From the NCBI RefSeq assembly GCF_004353185.1, contig NZ_SMUS01000021.1, positions 1 through 64,000 of the forward strand: 64,000 nucleotides of DNA, written 5' to 3'. This DNA is from Clostridium cuniculi. GTDB taxonomy: Bacteria > Bacillota > Clostridia > Clostridiales > Clostridiaceae. The notes under the pieces were generated by a model, which ran no database searches, had not been told where the DNA came from, and was given only the letters and a program-made list of their open reading frames with translations. Made by a program: the position numbers and the translations under genes. Within the stretch, counting starts at the first letter, position 1, and each line of letters starts with the position of its first letter. Positions 19,052-27,608 of the stretch are shown here, piece after piece.

Positions 19052-20068
19052 CTAGATTTGTATTTTCTTTTTTATTAATGATTCCCTTTCAACTAACTTA
19101 GTTTCAATGACATAATATCCCTTGCCTTCTCTATTTTCTAATTTGTCAATTAGCAATTTAGTAGCATACATTCCTAACTTTTCAGAATTAATATCAACTG
19201 ATGATAATGGTGGATTTTTATATTGAGTTAATGGTATATTATTAAATCCTACTATAGATATATCCTCATATCCTAAATCTTTAATAGCTCTTTGCACCCC
19301 AAAAGCAAGCAAATCATCAGTTGTTACAAAAGCTGATACTTTATTTTTTTCTAATATTTTTTTTGCTGCTAAATAACCATTTTTCTCTGAAAAATCATCC
19401 ATCTCTATAATTAATTCATTATCTAGCTCTATATTTCTACTGAACAATGCTTGCTTGTATCCATTTAATCTATCCTTAGAAACATTCATTTCAGGTTTAG
19501 CTCCTATGAATGCTACTTTTTTATTATCTAAGTCTACCATATTTTGAGTTAAGTTATACATAGCTGCAAAATTGTCATTATCTACCCATAGAACTCCCTC
19601 AATTTCATCTGGTCTACCTATTACAACAAAAGGAAATTCCTTTTTCTTTAAATAATTAATAGTTATATCATTGTCTTTTACGTTAAATAAACATACTCCA
19701 TCTACAAGATTACCTTCAGTAAACTTTTTTATCCATTCTTCATCATCCTTTTTATTTTCATTAAAAGCATACATTATATAATAATCTTCTTTTTGAGAAT
19801 ACATACTAATACCCTTCATAGCTTGAACAAAAAATGGATTTTCAAAGGATACTTCAGCACCCCCTGGTAATAAAACTGCTAATATCCTGGTCTTATTATT
19901 AGCTAACCCTCTTGCCACAACGCTTGGAGTGTAGTTTAATTTCTTTATTGCTTCATTAACTCTCTTTTTTGTTTCTTCACTTATTTTACTACTATTAGCT
20001 AAAACTCTTGATACTGTAGACGTTGCCACTTTTGCTTCTCTTGCTACATCTTTTATTGTTACCTTCAT
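19052..20068 (-). CDS. LacI-family transcriptional regulator
   Basis: 338 residues with an N-terminal helix-turn-helix (VTIKDVAREAKVATSTVSRVL) and hinge, then a periplasmic-binding-protein-like sugar sensor domain. It lies in the same orientation just upstream of the GH13-PTS operon and probably represses it through the two operators, de-repressing on an alpha-glucoside ligand (inference from position). RBS AGGGAAG. Confidence 0.92.
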   Translation of the reverse strand: MKVTIKDVAREAKVATSTVSRVLANSSKISEETKKRVNEAIKKLNYTPSVVARGLANNKTRILAVLLPGGAEVSFENPFFVQAMKGISMYSQKEDYYIMYAFNENKKDDEEWIKKFTEGNLVDGVCLFNVKDNDITINYLKKKEFPFVVIGRPDEIEGVLWVDNDNFAAMYNLTQNMVDLDNKKVAFIGAKPEMNVSKDRLNGYKQALFSRNIELDNELIIEMDDFSEKNGYLAAKKILEKNKVSAFVTTDDLLAFGVQRAIKDLGYEDISIVGFNNIPLTQYKNPPLSSVDINSEKLGMYATKLLIDKLENREGKGYYVIETKLVERESLIKKKIQI

Positions 20069-20471
20069 AAATACTCTTCCCTCTTTCTCTGCTTTTCTTC
20101 AATTTTCTCCGTTTTTCTCAAAATTCACTTTCATTTTTTGTAATTAACCTTCCTAATATAATCCATTATATTCCTGATTAATCCATTTTTCCATTTTAAA
20201 CATGACAAATAGGCTTTTACATGTTAAATTTTTTTAATAAAAAAGTTAATGTAAAAGCCCTATCTGTAATTTAGATAATCGCTTTACATTAACTTTATAT
20301 TGATACTGCTATTACTCTTCCACCGTATGTTATATACTATAACTTATATACCGCATGTATCTGTTAAGCTCTCTCTATTTCTCCCTCACCGAGTGCACAA
20401 AACTGCCTCTATGTATTTATGTACGAGTAGCATATTATCTAAATTATATATTGTTTTTCACCTAAATGCAA
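20069..20471. other. noncoding region with competing long hairpins beside the IS110 gene
   Basis: No gene is seen. Three arms can pair in alternative ways: AGGCTTTTACAT (20211-20222) with ATGTAAAAGCCCT (20249-20261), or AAAGTTAATGTAAA (from 20242) with TTTACATTAACTTT (to 20296), the latter enclosing an ATCT/AGAT hairpin. It lies downstream of the transposase gene, so it may be the IS end or a structured RNA rather than a LacI-gene leader. Confidence 0.45.
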
Positions 20472-22000
20472 TTATTTATTATATTTTCTTTTAGATAATG
20501 GTTTCATCTCTTCTCTAAACTTTTTCTTATTGCATTTGTCAAAATCAATATCCTTTAATAACTCTTTTGTATTAAATTCAGTATTACTCTTTATTGCTCC
20601 ATAAAATCCTCTAATAACTTTACTTATTGTTGCTAAAAACATAGCCTTTTTAGAAACACTATTTTCTCTTTCATATGTTTTATAATAACAATATAATCTT
20701 CTAATATCTTTATTATGTTTGATAAAGACATCTGTAAGAACATAAGCATGTTTTCTAGCATGTCTACTTCCACTTTTACTAATCCCTGGTTTCTTCTTCA
20801 TTCCACCTGATGATTCAGCAATTACAGTTAATCCACAAAAATTTAATAGTGATCTAGCCGATTTAAAATCTTTCATAAAATTTGTTTCTGCTAATAATGA
20901 TATAAATGTACTATCTGACATTCCATCTATTTTTCCATCTAAATATTTTTCTATATTGGGTTCTATTTCTAAGGCTAATTTTTTTATTCTTGTTTCTAAA
21001 TTTTTTATGACTTTCTCTAAAAATTCATATTCTTCTATTAAATTTTTAATTTCATCTTTTTTTAACTCCGTTAAAGGTTCGCAATATTCTCTTGCAACTT
21101 CTGCTTCTTGAAGATATAAAGCGATTTTTCTTCTATTAGGTAATTTGGTATACTCCCTTAACTTTCCATAAACCTCTGATACACTTAAATCTTTAATTTC
21201 ATGTACACATGGATAGACTTTAAGCAAATTAATTCCTGTTGTACTTGGAAAATCCCACTCTATTACTTTGAAAACTTGATTACCTACTTCTAACCAACTG
21301 TGCATTCTATTAGTAACTTGTGCCAAAGATACTCTATAGGTATTTAAACTTCTTGTTAATTTCTTTAAATCTTTAAGTAATGTATCTGATTTCTTTATTA
21401 CTACATAATGATTATCTCTTAGGCAATAACTTATAATTCGAGCATCCCCTTTATCATGCTTATTTTTAACATCTTTATAAACATCTTTCATTCTTTTTAC
21501 TGTTACACTAGGCACTTGAACTACATCTACTCCTAATTTTTCAATATATTTTGCAATATTAACTCCATAATTACCTGTACTTTCTAATCCTAAAATACAC
21601 TCATTATATGTTAACCCATCACTTGCTATAGCTTCATAAATATAGCTTTTCATTTCATTAAATCCATGATAAGTATTCTTAATTTCAAATTGATACCTTG
21701 GAGTACCTTCTCCTAAAAATACTATAGAAATATAATTTATTTCTTTCCCTATATCTACCCCTATAAATATCTTTTTAGATTTTTCTCTAGCCACTATGAC
21801 CATCCCCTTTTTCTTTTAAATTTTTATTGCTAAATAAATATGAAAATTTTAACTTTAGTTTTCTAATATTATAAATTATAAATAATTTATAAATATAATA
21901 TTATCCTTCTACAAATCACCCTCAAACCTTGATATTCACTCACTTTTCGCCCTAAATTTTCAATACCAATTCAATACTTTTTCAGTATTTTCAAAAAAAT
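20200..22000 (-). mobile_element. IS110-family insertion sequence (ends approximate)
   Basis: A DEDD-type transposase gene flanked by noncoding DNA on both sides. IS110 elements usually lack terminal inverted repeats, so the boundaries are only estimated from the noncoding flanks. IS110 relatives carry a bridge RNA in one noncoding end; both flanks here are long enough to hold one. The IS marks the left junction of the conjugative element. Confidence 0.55.
20472..21803 (-). CDS. IS110-family DEDD transposase
   Basis: 443 residues. The N-terminal RuvC-like DEDD domain has the first Asp in IFIGVDIGKE, Glu in LGLESTGNYG and Asp in KHDKGDARI. A coiled-coil linker follows, then the C-terminal Transposase_20 domain with FCGLTVIAESSGG and GSRHARKHAY containing the conserved Ser region. 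The length is typical, so it is likely intact. It would catalyse bridge-RNA-directed recombination if the family rule applies. Confidence 0.93.
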   Translation of the reverse strand: MVIVAREKSKKIFIGVDIGKEINYISIVFLGEGTPRYQFEIKNTYHGFNEMKSYIYEAIASDGLTYNECILGLESTGNYGVNIAKYIEKLGVDVVQVPSVTVKRMKDVYKDVKNKHDKGDARIISYCLRDNHYVVIKKSDTLLKDLKKLTRSLNTYRVSLAQVTNRMHSWLEVGNQVFKVIEWDFPSTTGINLLKVYPCVHEIKDLSVSEVYGKLREYTKLPNRRKIALYLQEAEVAREYCEPLTELKKDEIKNLIEEYEFLEKVIKNLETRIKKLALEIEPNIEKYLDGKIDGMSDSTFISLLAETNFMKDFKSARSLLNFCGLTVIAESSGGMKKKPGISKSGSRHARKHAYVLTDVFIKHNKDIRRLYCYYKTYERENSVSKKAMFLATISKVIRGFYGAIKSNTEFNTKELLKDIDFDKCNKKKFREEMKPLSKRKYNK

Positions 22001-22019
22001 ATTAAGATTTAATTTTATG
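21804..22019. other. AT-rich noncoding region upstream of the transposase
   Basis: No gene is seen. It contains the transposase leader and a TTCAATACT repeat at 21970-21978 that recurs at 22101 and 22112, beyond the DnaA boxes. The IS/element border must lie in or near this stretch. Confidence 0.4.
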
Positions 22020-22062
22020 TTATCAACAACTTATCAACAAACTTATCCACAAGTTATTAACA
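22020..22062 (+). other. DnaA-box array, candidate replication origin
   Basis: Four 9-mers in the same orientation: TTATCAACA (22020), TTATCAACA (22031), TTATCCACA (22043, the exact consensus DnaA box) and TTATTAACA (22054). Their starts are 11, 12 and 11 bases apart, close to one helical turn each. The surroundings are extremely AT-rich, with TTCAATACT repeats on both sides (21970, 22101, 22112). It lies less than 1 kb from parA. This looks like a plasmid oriV. Confidence 0.7.
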
Positions 22063-22325
22063 ATAAAATCCATTAATTTATTTCAATTTTTATTTGTTTT
22101 TTCAATACTATTTCAATACTTTTCCATAAAAATCACCCTTTTTTCAAAATTTTATGAGAAAATATTAATATAACTTTTCTATTAAATCTCTATTAAATTT
22201 TTGACAAAATTTTATTATACATTTTTTACTTGTACAAATTTTCTATTTTTCTCAAACTAATATTTTATTTCCATATATAACGATATGTTAAAATTACAAT
22301 TTGTTCTCTAAATACCAAATAGGAT

Positions 22326-22345
22326 AAAAGTCCTTTAGGACTTTT
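22326..22345 (+). terminator. hairpin at the start of leader copy A
   Basis: AAAAGTCCT/AGGACTTTT palindrome followed by TT. The equivalent position in leader copy B (27911-27933) carries a similar hairpin with a different loop, which suggests conserved structure rather than chance. Confidence 0.6.
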
Positions 22346-22359
22346 TAATTCATCTTGTT

Positions 22360-22566
22360 TTTTTGAAGCACTAGCCTATCATATTTACGTTCAAGTTATA
22401 AAGCCATTCCATAAAAATTTTTGTCGGCCATGATCTAAGCATAGCAGCCAAAATTTTTTACTCCATTTTCCTTTACAACTCACTCCAATATGTAGTCTTA
22501 GGCTCAACAAAAAAACAAACAACGCCGAAGGTGTTAACCGAGAGTGTTTTACTAAAATGAAAGGAT
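22360..22566 (+). ncRNA. structured leader, copy A
   Basis: Shares three conserved blocks with copy B at 27945-28165: TTTTTTTGAAGCACTAGCCTATCA, given here only by position (22357-22380), TGTAGTCTTAGGCTCAAC (from 22491) and AACGCCGAAGGTGTTAACCG (22521-22540). AGCCTA (22373-22378) can pair with TAGGCT (22499-22504), closing a variable internal region. AACGCC can pair with GGTGTT (loop GAA). It leads directly into a small ORF. Candidate cis-acting regulatory RNA. Confidence 0.5.
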
Positions 22567-22575
22567 TTGATTATT

Positions 22576-22797
22576 TTGAAAGATTATAAAATTTTCTTAT
22601 CAGCTACTGACAAAAAGATAGTTGATAAATCAATACTTAGAGTTGACCTATTTGGAGATATGAAAATTAAAGATATTAGGGAGTTGAAAGATTTTAATAT
22701 TGTTTATTTCTCTAAAGGACATGAAGATTTAGTATCAATTAAAGGTCAAAAGATACCTCGCAAAGTTAGATACATACAAATTTTTAAAAGCAATTAA
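22576..22797 (+). CDS. small protein after structured leader A
   Basis: 73 residues, basic, family not recognised. Start TTG at 22576 is chosen because AAAGGA lies about 10 bases upstream and the corresponding position in leader copy B is an ATG. A TTG at 22567 is too close to the RBS. It is followed by palindrome copy 1 and parA, so it is probably the first gene of the partition operon. Confidence 0.6.
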   Translation: MKDYKIFLSATDKKIVDKSILRVDLFGDMKIKDIRELKDFNIVYFSKGHEDLVSIKGQKIPRKVRYIQIFKSN

Positions 22798-22800
22798 TGA

Positions 22801-22818
22801 GTGTCCCCCGGGGACACC
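22801..22818. repeat. palindrome copy 1
   Basis: GTGTCCCCCGGGGACACC, directly after the TGA of the small leader-linked gene and 53 bases before parA. Confidence 0.9.
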
Positions 22819-22871
22819 ACAATATAAATACATATCAAATAAAAATATTTTAAAGAAAGAAGGAATTAACT

Positions 22872-23624
22872 ATGAAAAAAATATCAATTATGAACATAAA
22901 GGGAGGAGTTGCTAAAACTACTTCAACTGCAAATTTAGGAGCTTGTTTAAGCCAACAAGGATATAAAGTGTTACTTATCGATTTAGATGCTCAATCAAAT
23001 TTATCAAAATTATTTAAAACTTATAGTATGGAAGATTTATCTGTAGCAAATGTTTTACTTGATAAAAATTTAGATATACATAAAGTAATTAAAAAAACCG
23101 ATTTTGAAAATATAGACATAATACCTGCAAACATTACTTTAACTTTTACTGAAAGAAATATACTTGTTGATAATACTAGAAGTCAACAGAATAGATTGGC
23201 TAAAGCTCTTTCAAAATTAAATGATGAATATGATTATTGTTTAATAGATTGTCCCCCAAGTTTAAATATGATTACAGTTAATGCTTTATGTGCTTCTGAT
23301 GAAGTATTTGTTCCTATTAAGATTGATAAATTCGCTTTAGATGGTCTTGAATATCTCCTTGAAAGTATTGAGAATATGAAAGATGAATTTAATCCTAACC
23401 TTAATTTCAAAGGTTGCTTTATAACAATGGATAGTGCCACTACTGTAAACAGACTTATAAAACAAGAACTTAAAAATCTATTAGGTGATAAATTATTTAA
23501 TACTACTATTAAGCAAAATGTAAAAGTTGTTGAAAGTACCTTTGAAGAATGTCCAGTAGTATTTAGTAATAAAAAAGCTAGGGCGAGTATTAATTATAAA
23601 GAACTTTGTAAAGAAGTTTTTTAA
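22872..23624 (+). CDS. parA: ParA-family partition ATPase
   Basis: 250-residue Soj/ParA-type Walker ATPase that drives segregation of DNA bound by ParB. The deviant Walker A KGGVAKTT is at residues 9-16, Walker A' LLIDLDAQSN and Walker B CLIDCPPSL are present. It lacks an N-terminal DNA-binding extension, as in short (type Ib/chromosomal-like) ParA. It is followed by parB with a palindrome copy in the gap. Confidence 0.93.
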   Translation: MKKISIMNIKGGVAKTTSTANLGACLSQQGYKVLLIDLDAQSNLSKLFKTYSMEDLSVANVLLDKNLDIHKVIKKTDFENIDIIPANITLTFTERNILVDNTRSQQNRLAKALSKLNDEYDYCLIDCPPSLNMITVNALCASDEVFVPIKIDKFALDGLEYLLESIENMKDEFNPNLNFKGCFITMDSATTVNRLIKQELKNLLGDKLFNTTIKQNVKVVESTFEECPVVFSNKKARASINYKELCKEVF

Positions 23625-23636
23625 AAAAGTAAATAT

Positions 23637-23655
23637 GGTGTCCCCCGGGGACACC
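23637..23655. repeat. palindrome copy 2
   Basis: GGTGTCCCCCGGGGACACC between parA and parB, 70 bases before the parB start. No T tail follows, so it is a poor terminator here. Confidence 0.9.
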
Positions 23656-23725
23656 TCCCACATACATAATACATATATACATAATAAATTAAATTCAAAA
23701 AAAATTAAGAAAGTAGGTTTTAAAT

Positions 23726-24931
23726 ATGAGTAAGAAATTTTCATTAACTGACGGAATGTTAAACGGAATAAGTAAAAACATAGAAAAGGCTAATACACTT
23801 GAAGCTAAAAACAATTTTAAAGTTGAATACATAGATATAAATGATATTAGAAGAAATGAAAAGAACTTTTATGAAATAGTAAATGTAGATGAATTAGCCG
23901 AGGATATTAAGATGAATGGATTAAATCATAATTTAGTAGTTAGACAACTTGAAAATGGTACATATGAACTTATTAGTGGTGAAAGAAGATATACTGCTCT
24001 TAACAAATTAGTACAAGAAGGTAATGAGTTATTTGCTTTAGTTCCTTGTAAAGTTATTGAAGCTAATGACATTGACGCTGAAATAATCTTAATTCAAGCT
24101 AATGCACAAACTAGAGAATTAACAGATTTAGAAAAACTTCAACAAGTAAAAAGACTTAAAGAATTATATACTACTAAAAAAGCTAATGGCGAAACTATAC
24201 CAGGTAAAATTAGAAATTTAATCGCTAATGATTTAAATTTATCACCAACACAAGTAAGCAGATATGAAAGTATTAATAACAATCTTATTCCGGAATTAAA
24301 AGAAATACTTGAAAATGGTAACTTAACAATTGCTAATGCTAGTGAATTTTCAGCTTTAAGTGAAGATAATCAGAAAGTTATCTTAGATATTATAAATGAT
24401 AAAGTAGAACTTAATAAAAAAGAAGCTATTGCATTAAAAAATCAACTTAAAGAAATTGAAGAAGAAAAGGAAAAAGAACTAAAAGCTAGACAATCTATTA
24501 TCGAAGAAAATGCTAGGCTTAAAGCTAAAGTCAATGAAAATAATGCTAAAAGCCAAGAAGAAATTAAACAAATTGAAGGTCAATTAAGACTTGAATTAAA
24601 GAAAGAACTTAATAACAAGTATGGAGTAATGATTGAAGAAGTTAAAAGCCAAGCTAAAGCTAGTAATGAAGAAAAAGAACGTTATAAAAAAGAATTGGAA
24701 GAATTAAAGGCTAAAACTAAAGCTAAAGATGAAAATTCAGAAGAACTTAAAGAAAATTATAAATTAATTACTGAATTAAGAAATGTTTACTCTAGCTTAA
24801 CTGCTCTTATGCGACAACACGATAAAATGAAGAAAAATAACATTAATTTTTCAGATGACATTTTAGATGACCTTAGAAAAGTTAATAATGCTAAATCTAT
24901 ACTAAATAATCTTACACATGAATTTAATTAA
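23726..24931 (+). CDS. parB: ParB/Spo0J-family partition protein with long coiled coil
   Basis: 401 residues. The N-terminal ParB/Srx (CTPase-fold) domain has the signature YELISGERRYTAL (about 85), then a helix-turn-helix region with NLSPTQVSRYESI (about 175). The C-terminal half (about 215-350) is a long Glu/Lys coiled coil, larger than in chromosomal ParB. It would bind centromere sites on the element; the dispersed palindrome is a candidate site, not proven. No canonical Bacillus-type parS was seen. Confidence 0.9.
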   Translation: MSKKFSLTDGMLNGISKNIEKANTLEAKNNFKVEYIDINDIRRNEKNFYEIVNVDELAEDIKMNGLNHNLVVRQLENGTYELISGERRYTALNKLVQEGNELFALVPCKVIEANDIDAEIILIQANAQTRELTDLEKLQQVKRLKELYTTKKANGETIPGKIRNLIANDLNLSPTQVSRYESINNNLIPELKEILENGNLTIANASEFSALSEDNQKVILDIINDKVELNKKEAIALKNQLKEIEEEKEKELKARQSIIEENARLKAKVNENNAKSQEEIKQIEGQLRLELKKELNNKYGVMIEEVKSQAKASNEEKERYKKELEELKAKTKAKDENSEELKENYKLITELRNVYSSLTALMRQHDKMKKNNINFSDDILDDLRKVNNAKSILNNLTHEFN

Positions 24932-24939
24932 ATAATAAC

Positions 24940-24958
24940 GGTGTCCCCTAGGGACACC
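24940..24958. repeat. palindrome copy 3
   Basis: GGTGTCCCCTAGGGACACC, 8 bases after the parB stop, with centre CTA. Confidence 0.9.
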
Positions 24959-25024
24959 TAAATATAAAAAATATTAAAAATCAAATAAAAATACAAATAA
25001 ATTTTATTTATTACGAGGTGCAAA

Positions 25025-25183
25025 ATGAAAAATAAAAGATGGAAAAGAAAAGCTAAAAGATTAAAGGGTAAAGCTGATATATGGTACGAATGTGAATTTT
25101 GTAAATTATCCCCTTCAACTTGTCTTTCTGCTTGTTGTGTTGGAATTAGAACTTTAGAATTACAGTTTAAACAAAGTAAATAA
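25025..25183 (+). CDS. small basic cysteine-containing protein
   Basis: 52 residues; a strongly basic N-terminus (MKNKRWKRKAKRLKG) is followed by CEFCKLS, CLSACC, which looks like a zinc knuckle. The start is supported by ACGAGGTG 5 bases upstream. It is flanked on both sides by palindrome copies. Family not recognised; nucleic-acid binding is a reasonable guess. Confidence 0.65.
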   Translation: MKNKRWKRKAKRLKGKADIWYECEFCKLSPSTCLSACCVGIRTLELQFKQSK

Positions 25184-25188
25184 TTATT

Positions 25189-25206
25189 GGTGTCCCCGGG
25201 GACACC
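25189..25206. repeat. palindrome copy 4
   Basis: GGTGTCCCCGGGGACACC, the 18-bp fully symmetric form, 5 bases after the preceding stop codon and 26 bases before the next gene. Confidence 0.9.
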
Positions 25207-25232
25207 TTGGTATAAAAGTAAAGGAGTTTTTT

Positions 25233-25415
25233 ATGAGTCAAGAAAATAATTTAACAAAATTAAATAATATTGTAACCTTAAATAATTTAGCTGAAGATCA
25301 CATTATTGAATTAAGTGAAATATGTAATAAAGAACTTATTGAAACTCAAAAGAAATATTTTGAAGTTTATAAAAATAATATTTCTATCAATTCTGAAAAA
25401 AAATCTAATAAATAA
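25233..25415 (+). CDS. small hypothetical protein
   Basis: 60 residues, acidic N-terminal half and Lys/Asn-rich C-terminus, predicted helical. RBS AAAGGAG with a 6-base T spacer. Family not recognised; likely co-transcribed with the next gene (19 bases away). Confidence 0.6.
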   Translation: MSQENNLTKLNNIVTLNNLAEDHIIELSEICNKELIETQKKYFEVYKNNISINSEKKSNK

Positions 25416-25434
25416 CACTAGGAGATGTAAATTT

Positions 25435-25701
25435 ATGATAAACAATACTAATCAAGAAAATTATATTTGTCAAAAAATAATAAAACTAATGAAAAAGAAT
25501 AAAGTAACAAATAAAAAATTAGTAAATATTATAAATGAAAATTCCACAAAAGAAATTCGAGCAATATGTACTATAACGCTAGATAGAATGAATGAAATAA
25601 CTACTGGAAGTATTCCTTCGCTAATAGAATGTTTACTTATAGGACAGGCTCTTGGAAAGGGATTAGGATATTTTCATTACAATGGTTATCAAGTTAACTA
25701 A
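25435..25701 (+). CDS. small hypothetical protein, possibly DNA-binding
   Basis: 88 residues; the N-terminal stretch KIIKLMKKNKVTNKKLVNII resembles the first helices of an XRE-type domain, but the rest does not clearly continue one. ATG at 25435 follows TAGGAG; an upstream in-frame start at 25315 lies inside the previous gene and is rejected. Confidence 0.55.
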   Translation: MINNTNQENYICQKIIKLMKKNKVTNKKLVNIINENSTKEIRAICTITLDRMNEITTGSIPSLIECLLIGQALGKGLGYFHYNGYQVN

Positions 25702-25716
25702 ATAATTGTAATCTTT

Positions 25717-25734
25717 TTATCCCCCGAGGACATC
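25717..25734. repeat. palindrome copy 5 (degenerate)
   Basis: TTATCCCCCGAGGACATC. It keeps the central C/G run and GGACA half but has lost the outer GGTG arm. Intergenic between two small genes. Confidence 0.6.
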
Positions 25735-25770
25735 AAACTATAAAATCAAAATTAAAGGAGAAATAAAAAT

Positions 25771-26097
25771 ATGAGTAACTTAAAACATACTTATGATATA
25801 CAAATAAAAATAAATGAAAGAAAAAGAAGATTTAATTTGAAAGATGAAAATATCATTATCGTCGACTATTGTCTAGGCTGTCAAAAGAAATTTAAAGTTT
25901 ATAGAAATGAAATTCAAAATATTAGTTCTATAAATGTATATGTAGATGACGTAACTGGTGAAAAATATTTATATTGTCTTTGTGCTAATTGTATTAAAAC
26001 TTTTATAACCCCTTATAATAAGAAAGCATTTACAGAGTTAAATAATAATATTTGTAAAGAAATAGCTAAGTTTCACCCTAAAATATTATCTAACTAA
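25771..26097 (+). CDS. small zinc-knuckle protein
   Basis: 108 residues with two Cys pairs, CLGCQKKF and CLCANCIKT, spaced about 35 residues apart as in a zinc ribbon. Basic N-terminus. RBS AAAGGAG. Family unknown. Confidence 0.65.
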   Translation: MSNLKHTYDIQIKINERKRRFNLKDENIIIVDYCLGCQKKFKVYRNEIQNISSINVYVDDVTGEKYLYCLCANCIKTFITPYNKKAFTELNNNICKEIAKFHPKILSN

Positions 26098-26100
26098 TAG

Positions 26101-26284
26101 ATATTAAAAAAATCACTCTGTCATTAATGTCGGGGTGAAATTTAATGAATAATTTGAAATTAGTGTGAACTAAGTGATCTTTGAAAATTGAATAATACGG
26201 TGTTAAAAAATATATCATAATTAACTTATAATAATAATACTATAGTATTGTTAAGTTTTATAAAGTGGTAAGAGGAGAATTAAT
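26101..26284. other. short intergenic region with hairpin
   Basis: TCACTCTG (26113-26120) and CGGGGTGA (26131-26138) can pair with G-U wobbles. Otherwise it is AT-rich DNA with no gene. Confidence 0.35.
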
Positions 26285-26653
26285 ATGAGTAAACTTATTG
26301 ATATATACTTAGAAGCTGTTTTCTTTGTTGTTTCAATAATATTGTGGTTATATGTACTTTTAATATCATCTGATATTCCAGTAAACATATCTAAAAATGA
26401 ATTTATCATTTCGATAATAAGTTTATTATTGTTTGGATTATTCTATAGGTTTTATGTGAGAAAGTCTAAAAGAGAAGTAATAGGGGTACCTCTATTAATA
26501 CCATTAGCATTTTGGCTATTATCTATGGTTGATGCAATTAAGTATAATTATCAAATATATAATACTATTATATCAATAATAGGTTTTACTATTACAGGAT
26601 ATTGTATTGGATTATCAATACATAGATTATTGACAAAAAGTCATACAGTTTAA
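26285..26653 (+). CDS. small four-helix membrane protein
   Basis: 122 residues with four hydrophobic segments (about 10-30, 40-57, 68-84 and 94-114) and short loops. RBS AGAGGAG. No recognised family. It lies in the accessory part of the element and is followed by a terminator. Confidence 0.65.
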   Translation: MSKLIDIYLEAVFFVVSIILWLYVLLISSDIPVNISKNEFIISIISLLLFGLFYRFYVRKSKREVIGVPLLIPLAFWLLSMVDAIKYNYQIYNTIISIIGFTITGYCIGLSIHRLLTKSHTV

Positions 26654-26708
26654 TATATTTATAAATTAACAATCCTAGCTTATCAAAAATAAAATTCAAT
26701 ATAAATTA

Positions 26709-26752
26709 ATAAAAATACCGTATTATTCAATAAAGAATATGCGGTATTTTTT
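26709..26752 (+). terminator. terminator after the membrane-protein gene
   Basis: AAAAATACCG / CGGTATTTTTT arms with an AT-rich inner region that can extend the stem (TATTATTC/GAATATG). Confidence 0.75.
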
Positions 26753-26815
26753 AGTGAACAATTCAAAAAAATAATTCGGACTTATTACAAGAAATATTCG
26801 GACTTAGGAGGATAT

Positions 26816-27202
26816 ATGCCACATAAGTATATAGAGGAAATTTCAGAATTAAAAAATACTCCTTATGGCTGGTCAGAAAACACTGGTAGAGATTCTAAAT
26901 GGAGTAAAGAAAGAGAAGAATTTGGTTTTGACGAAAGGGAAACTTGGTCTTTAGATACAACGTTTATGTGTTGGTTATATGAGAGGCTTACTATGTTTAA
27001 AAATGTCTGTTGTATTAACTTAGATTTTCATAAATTTAATATTAATGGAAAAGACTTAACTCAACGTGAATGTATAGATAAAATGCTAGAAAACTGTAAA
27101 AGTTATATTACGAATAATACTATAGATGATGAATTAGCATATAATTTAAAAAATGAAACGTTGGATATATGGAAAGAATGTATTCATTATATGTGGTGGT
27201 AA
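26816..27202 (+). CDS. hypothetical protein rich in Trp and Cys
   Basis: 128 residues, soluble, with notable W (YGWSEN, SKWSKE, ETWSLD, DIWKEC, MWW) and three Cys. RBS TAGGAGG is only 4 bases from the ATG. I do not recognise the family; it resembles proteins often found as single accessory genes on clostridial elements. Confidence 0.6.
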   Translation: MPHKYIEEISELKNTPYGWSENTGRDSKWSKEREEFGFDERETWSLDTTFMCWLYERLTMFKNVCCINLDFHKFNINGKDLTQRECIDKMLENCKSYITNNTIDDELAYNLKNETLDIWKECIHYMWW

Positions 27203-27246
27203 TATTCATATTTGTATGAAAGATATATTAGAAGGAGAATTTAATT

Positions 27247-27334
27247 ATGGGAATGGATAAAACATGGATAGCTATATTGTTATAATGGCTATGAAGAAAT
27301 TAAATTTAGCCCTTCCGAAATTAGTTTAGATTAA
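27247..27334 (+). pseudogene. remnant of a small gene
   Basis: An RBS (AGAAGGAG) and ATG open a 12-codon reading frame. One base shift continues it as CYNGYEEIKFSPSEISLD to a stop at 27332. It looks like a small gene broken by an indel. Confidence 0.35.
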
Positions 27335-27360
27335 ATAAAATTTATTAGGAGGATTTTTAT

Positions 27361-27603
27361 ATGAAAAAGAAATTATTAATATTTTCGTTATTACTATCAT
27401 CAACTTTACTTATTGGTTGTAATAAACAAATTTTAGATACTACTTGGAAATTTGATAAAGCAATTATTGTTATAGGTTCTGAACAAATTGAAGTTGATAT
27501 TGATAGTTGGAAAGACTTTGACGATACAACTGTTCAAATAAAGTCTAAAGATGGAAAAGTATATTTAACTGATATTAAAAATGTTTTAATGATAGGAGGC
27601 TAA
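27361..27603 (+). CDS. small lipoprotein with a domain shared with the gene at 53.7 kb
   Basis: 80 residues. The signal peptide ends in a lipobox LIGC (Cys at about residue 20), so it is probably lipid-anchored outside the membrane. The last 47 residues (KAIIVIGSEQIEVDID... YLTDIKNVLMIGG) closely match the C-terminus of the membrane-anchored protein at 53708-54040. Function unknown. RBS TAGGAGG. Confidence 0.75.
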   Translation: MKKKLLIFSLLLSSTLLIGCNKQILDTTWKFDKAIIVIGSEQIEVDIDSWKDFDDTTVQIKSKDGKVYLTDIKNVLMIGG

Positions 27604-27608
27604 TTATT

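Noticed and set aside
26165..26195. CTTTGAAAATTGAATAA-like sequence resembling an rRNA spacer motif
   Set aside because: No rRNA gene is nearby and the match is short and AT-rich.
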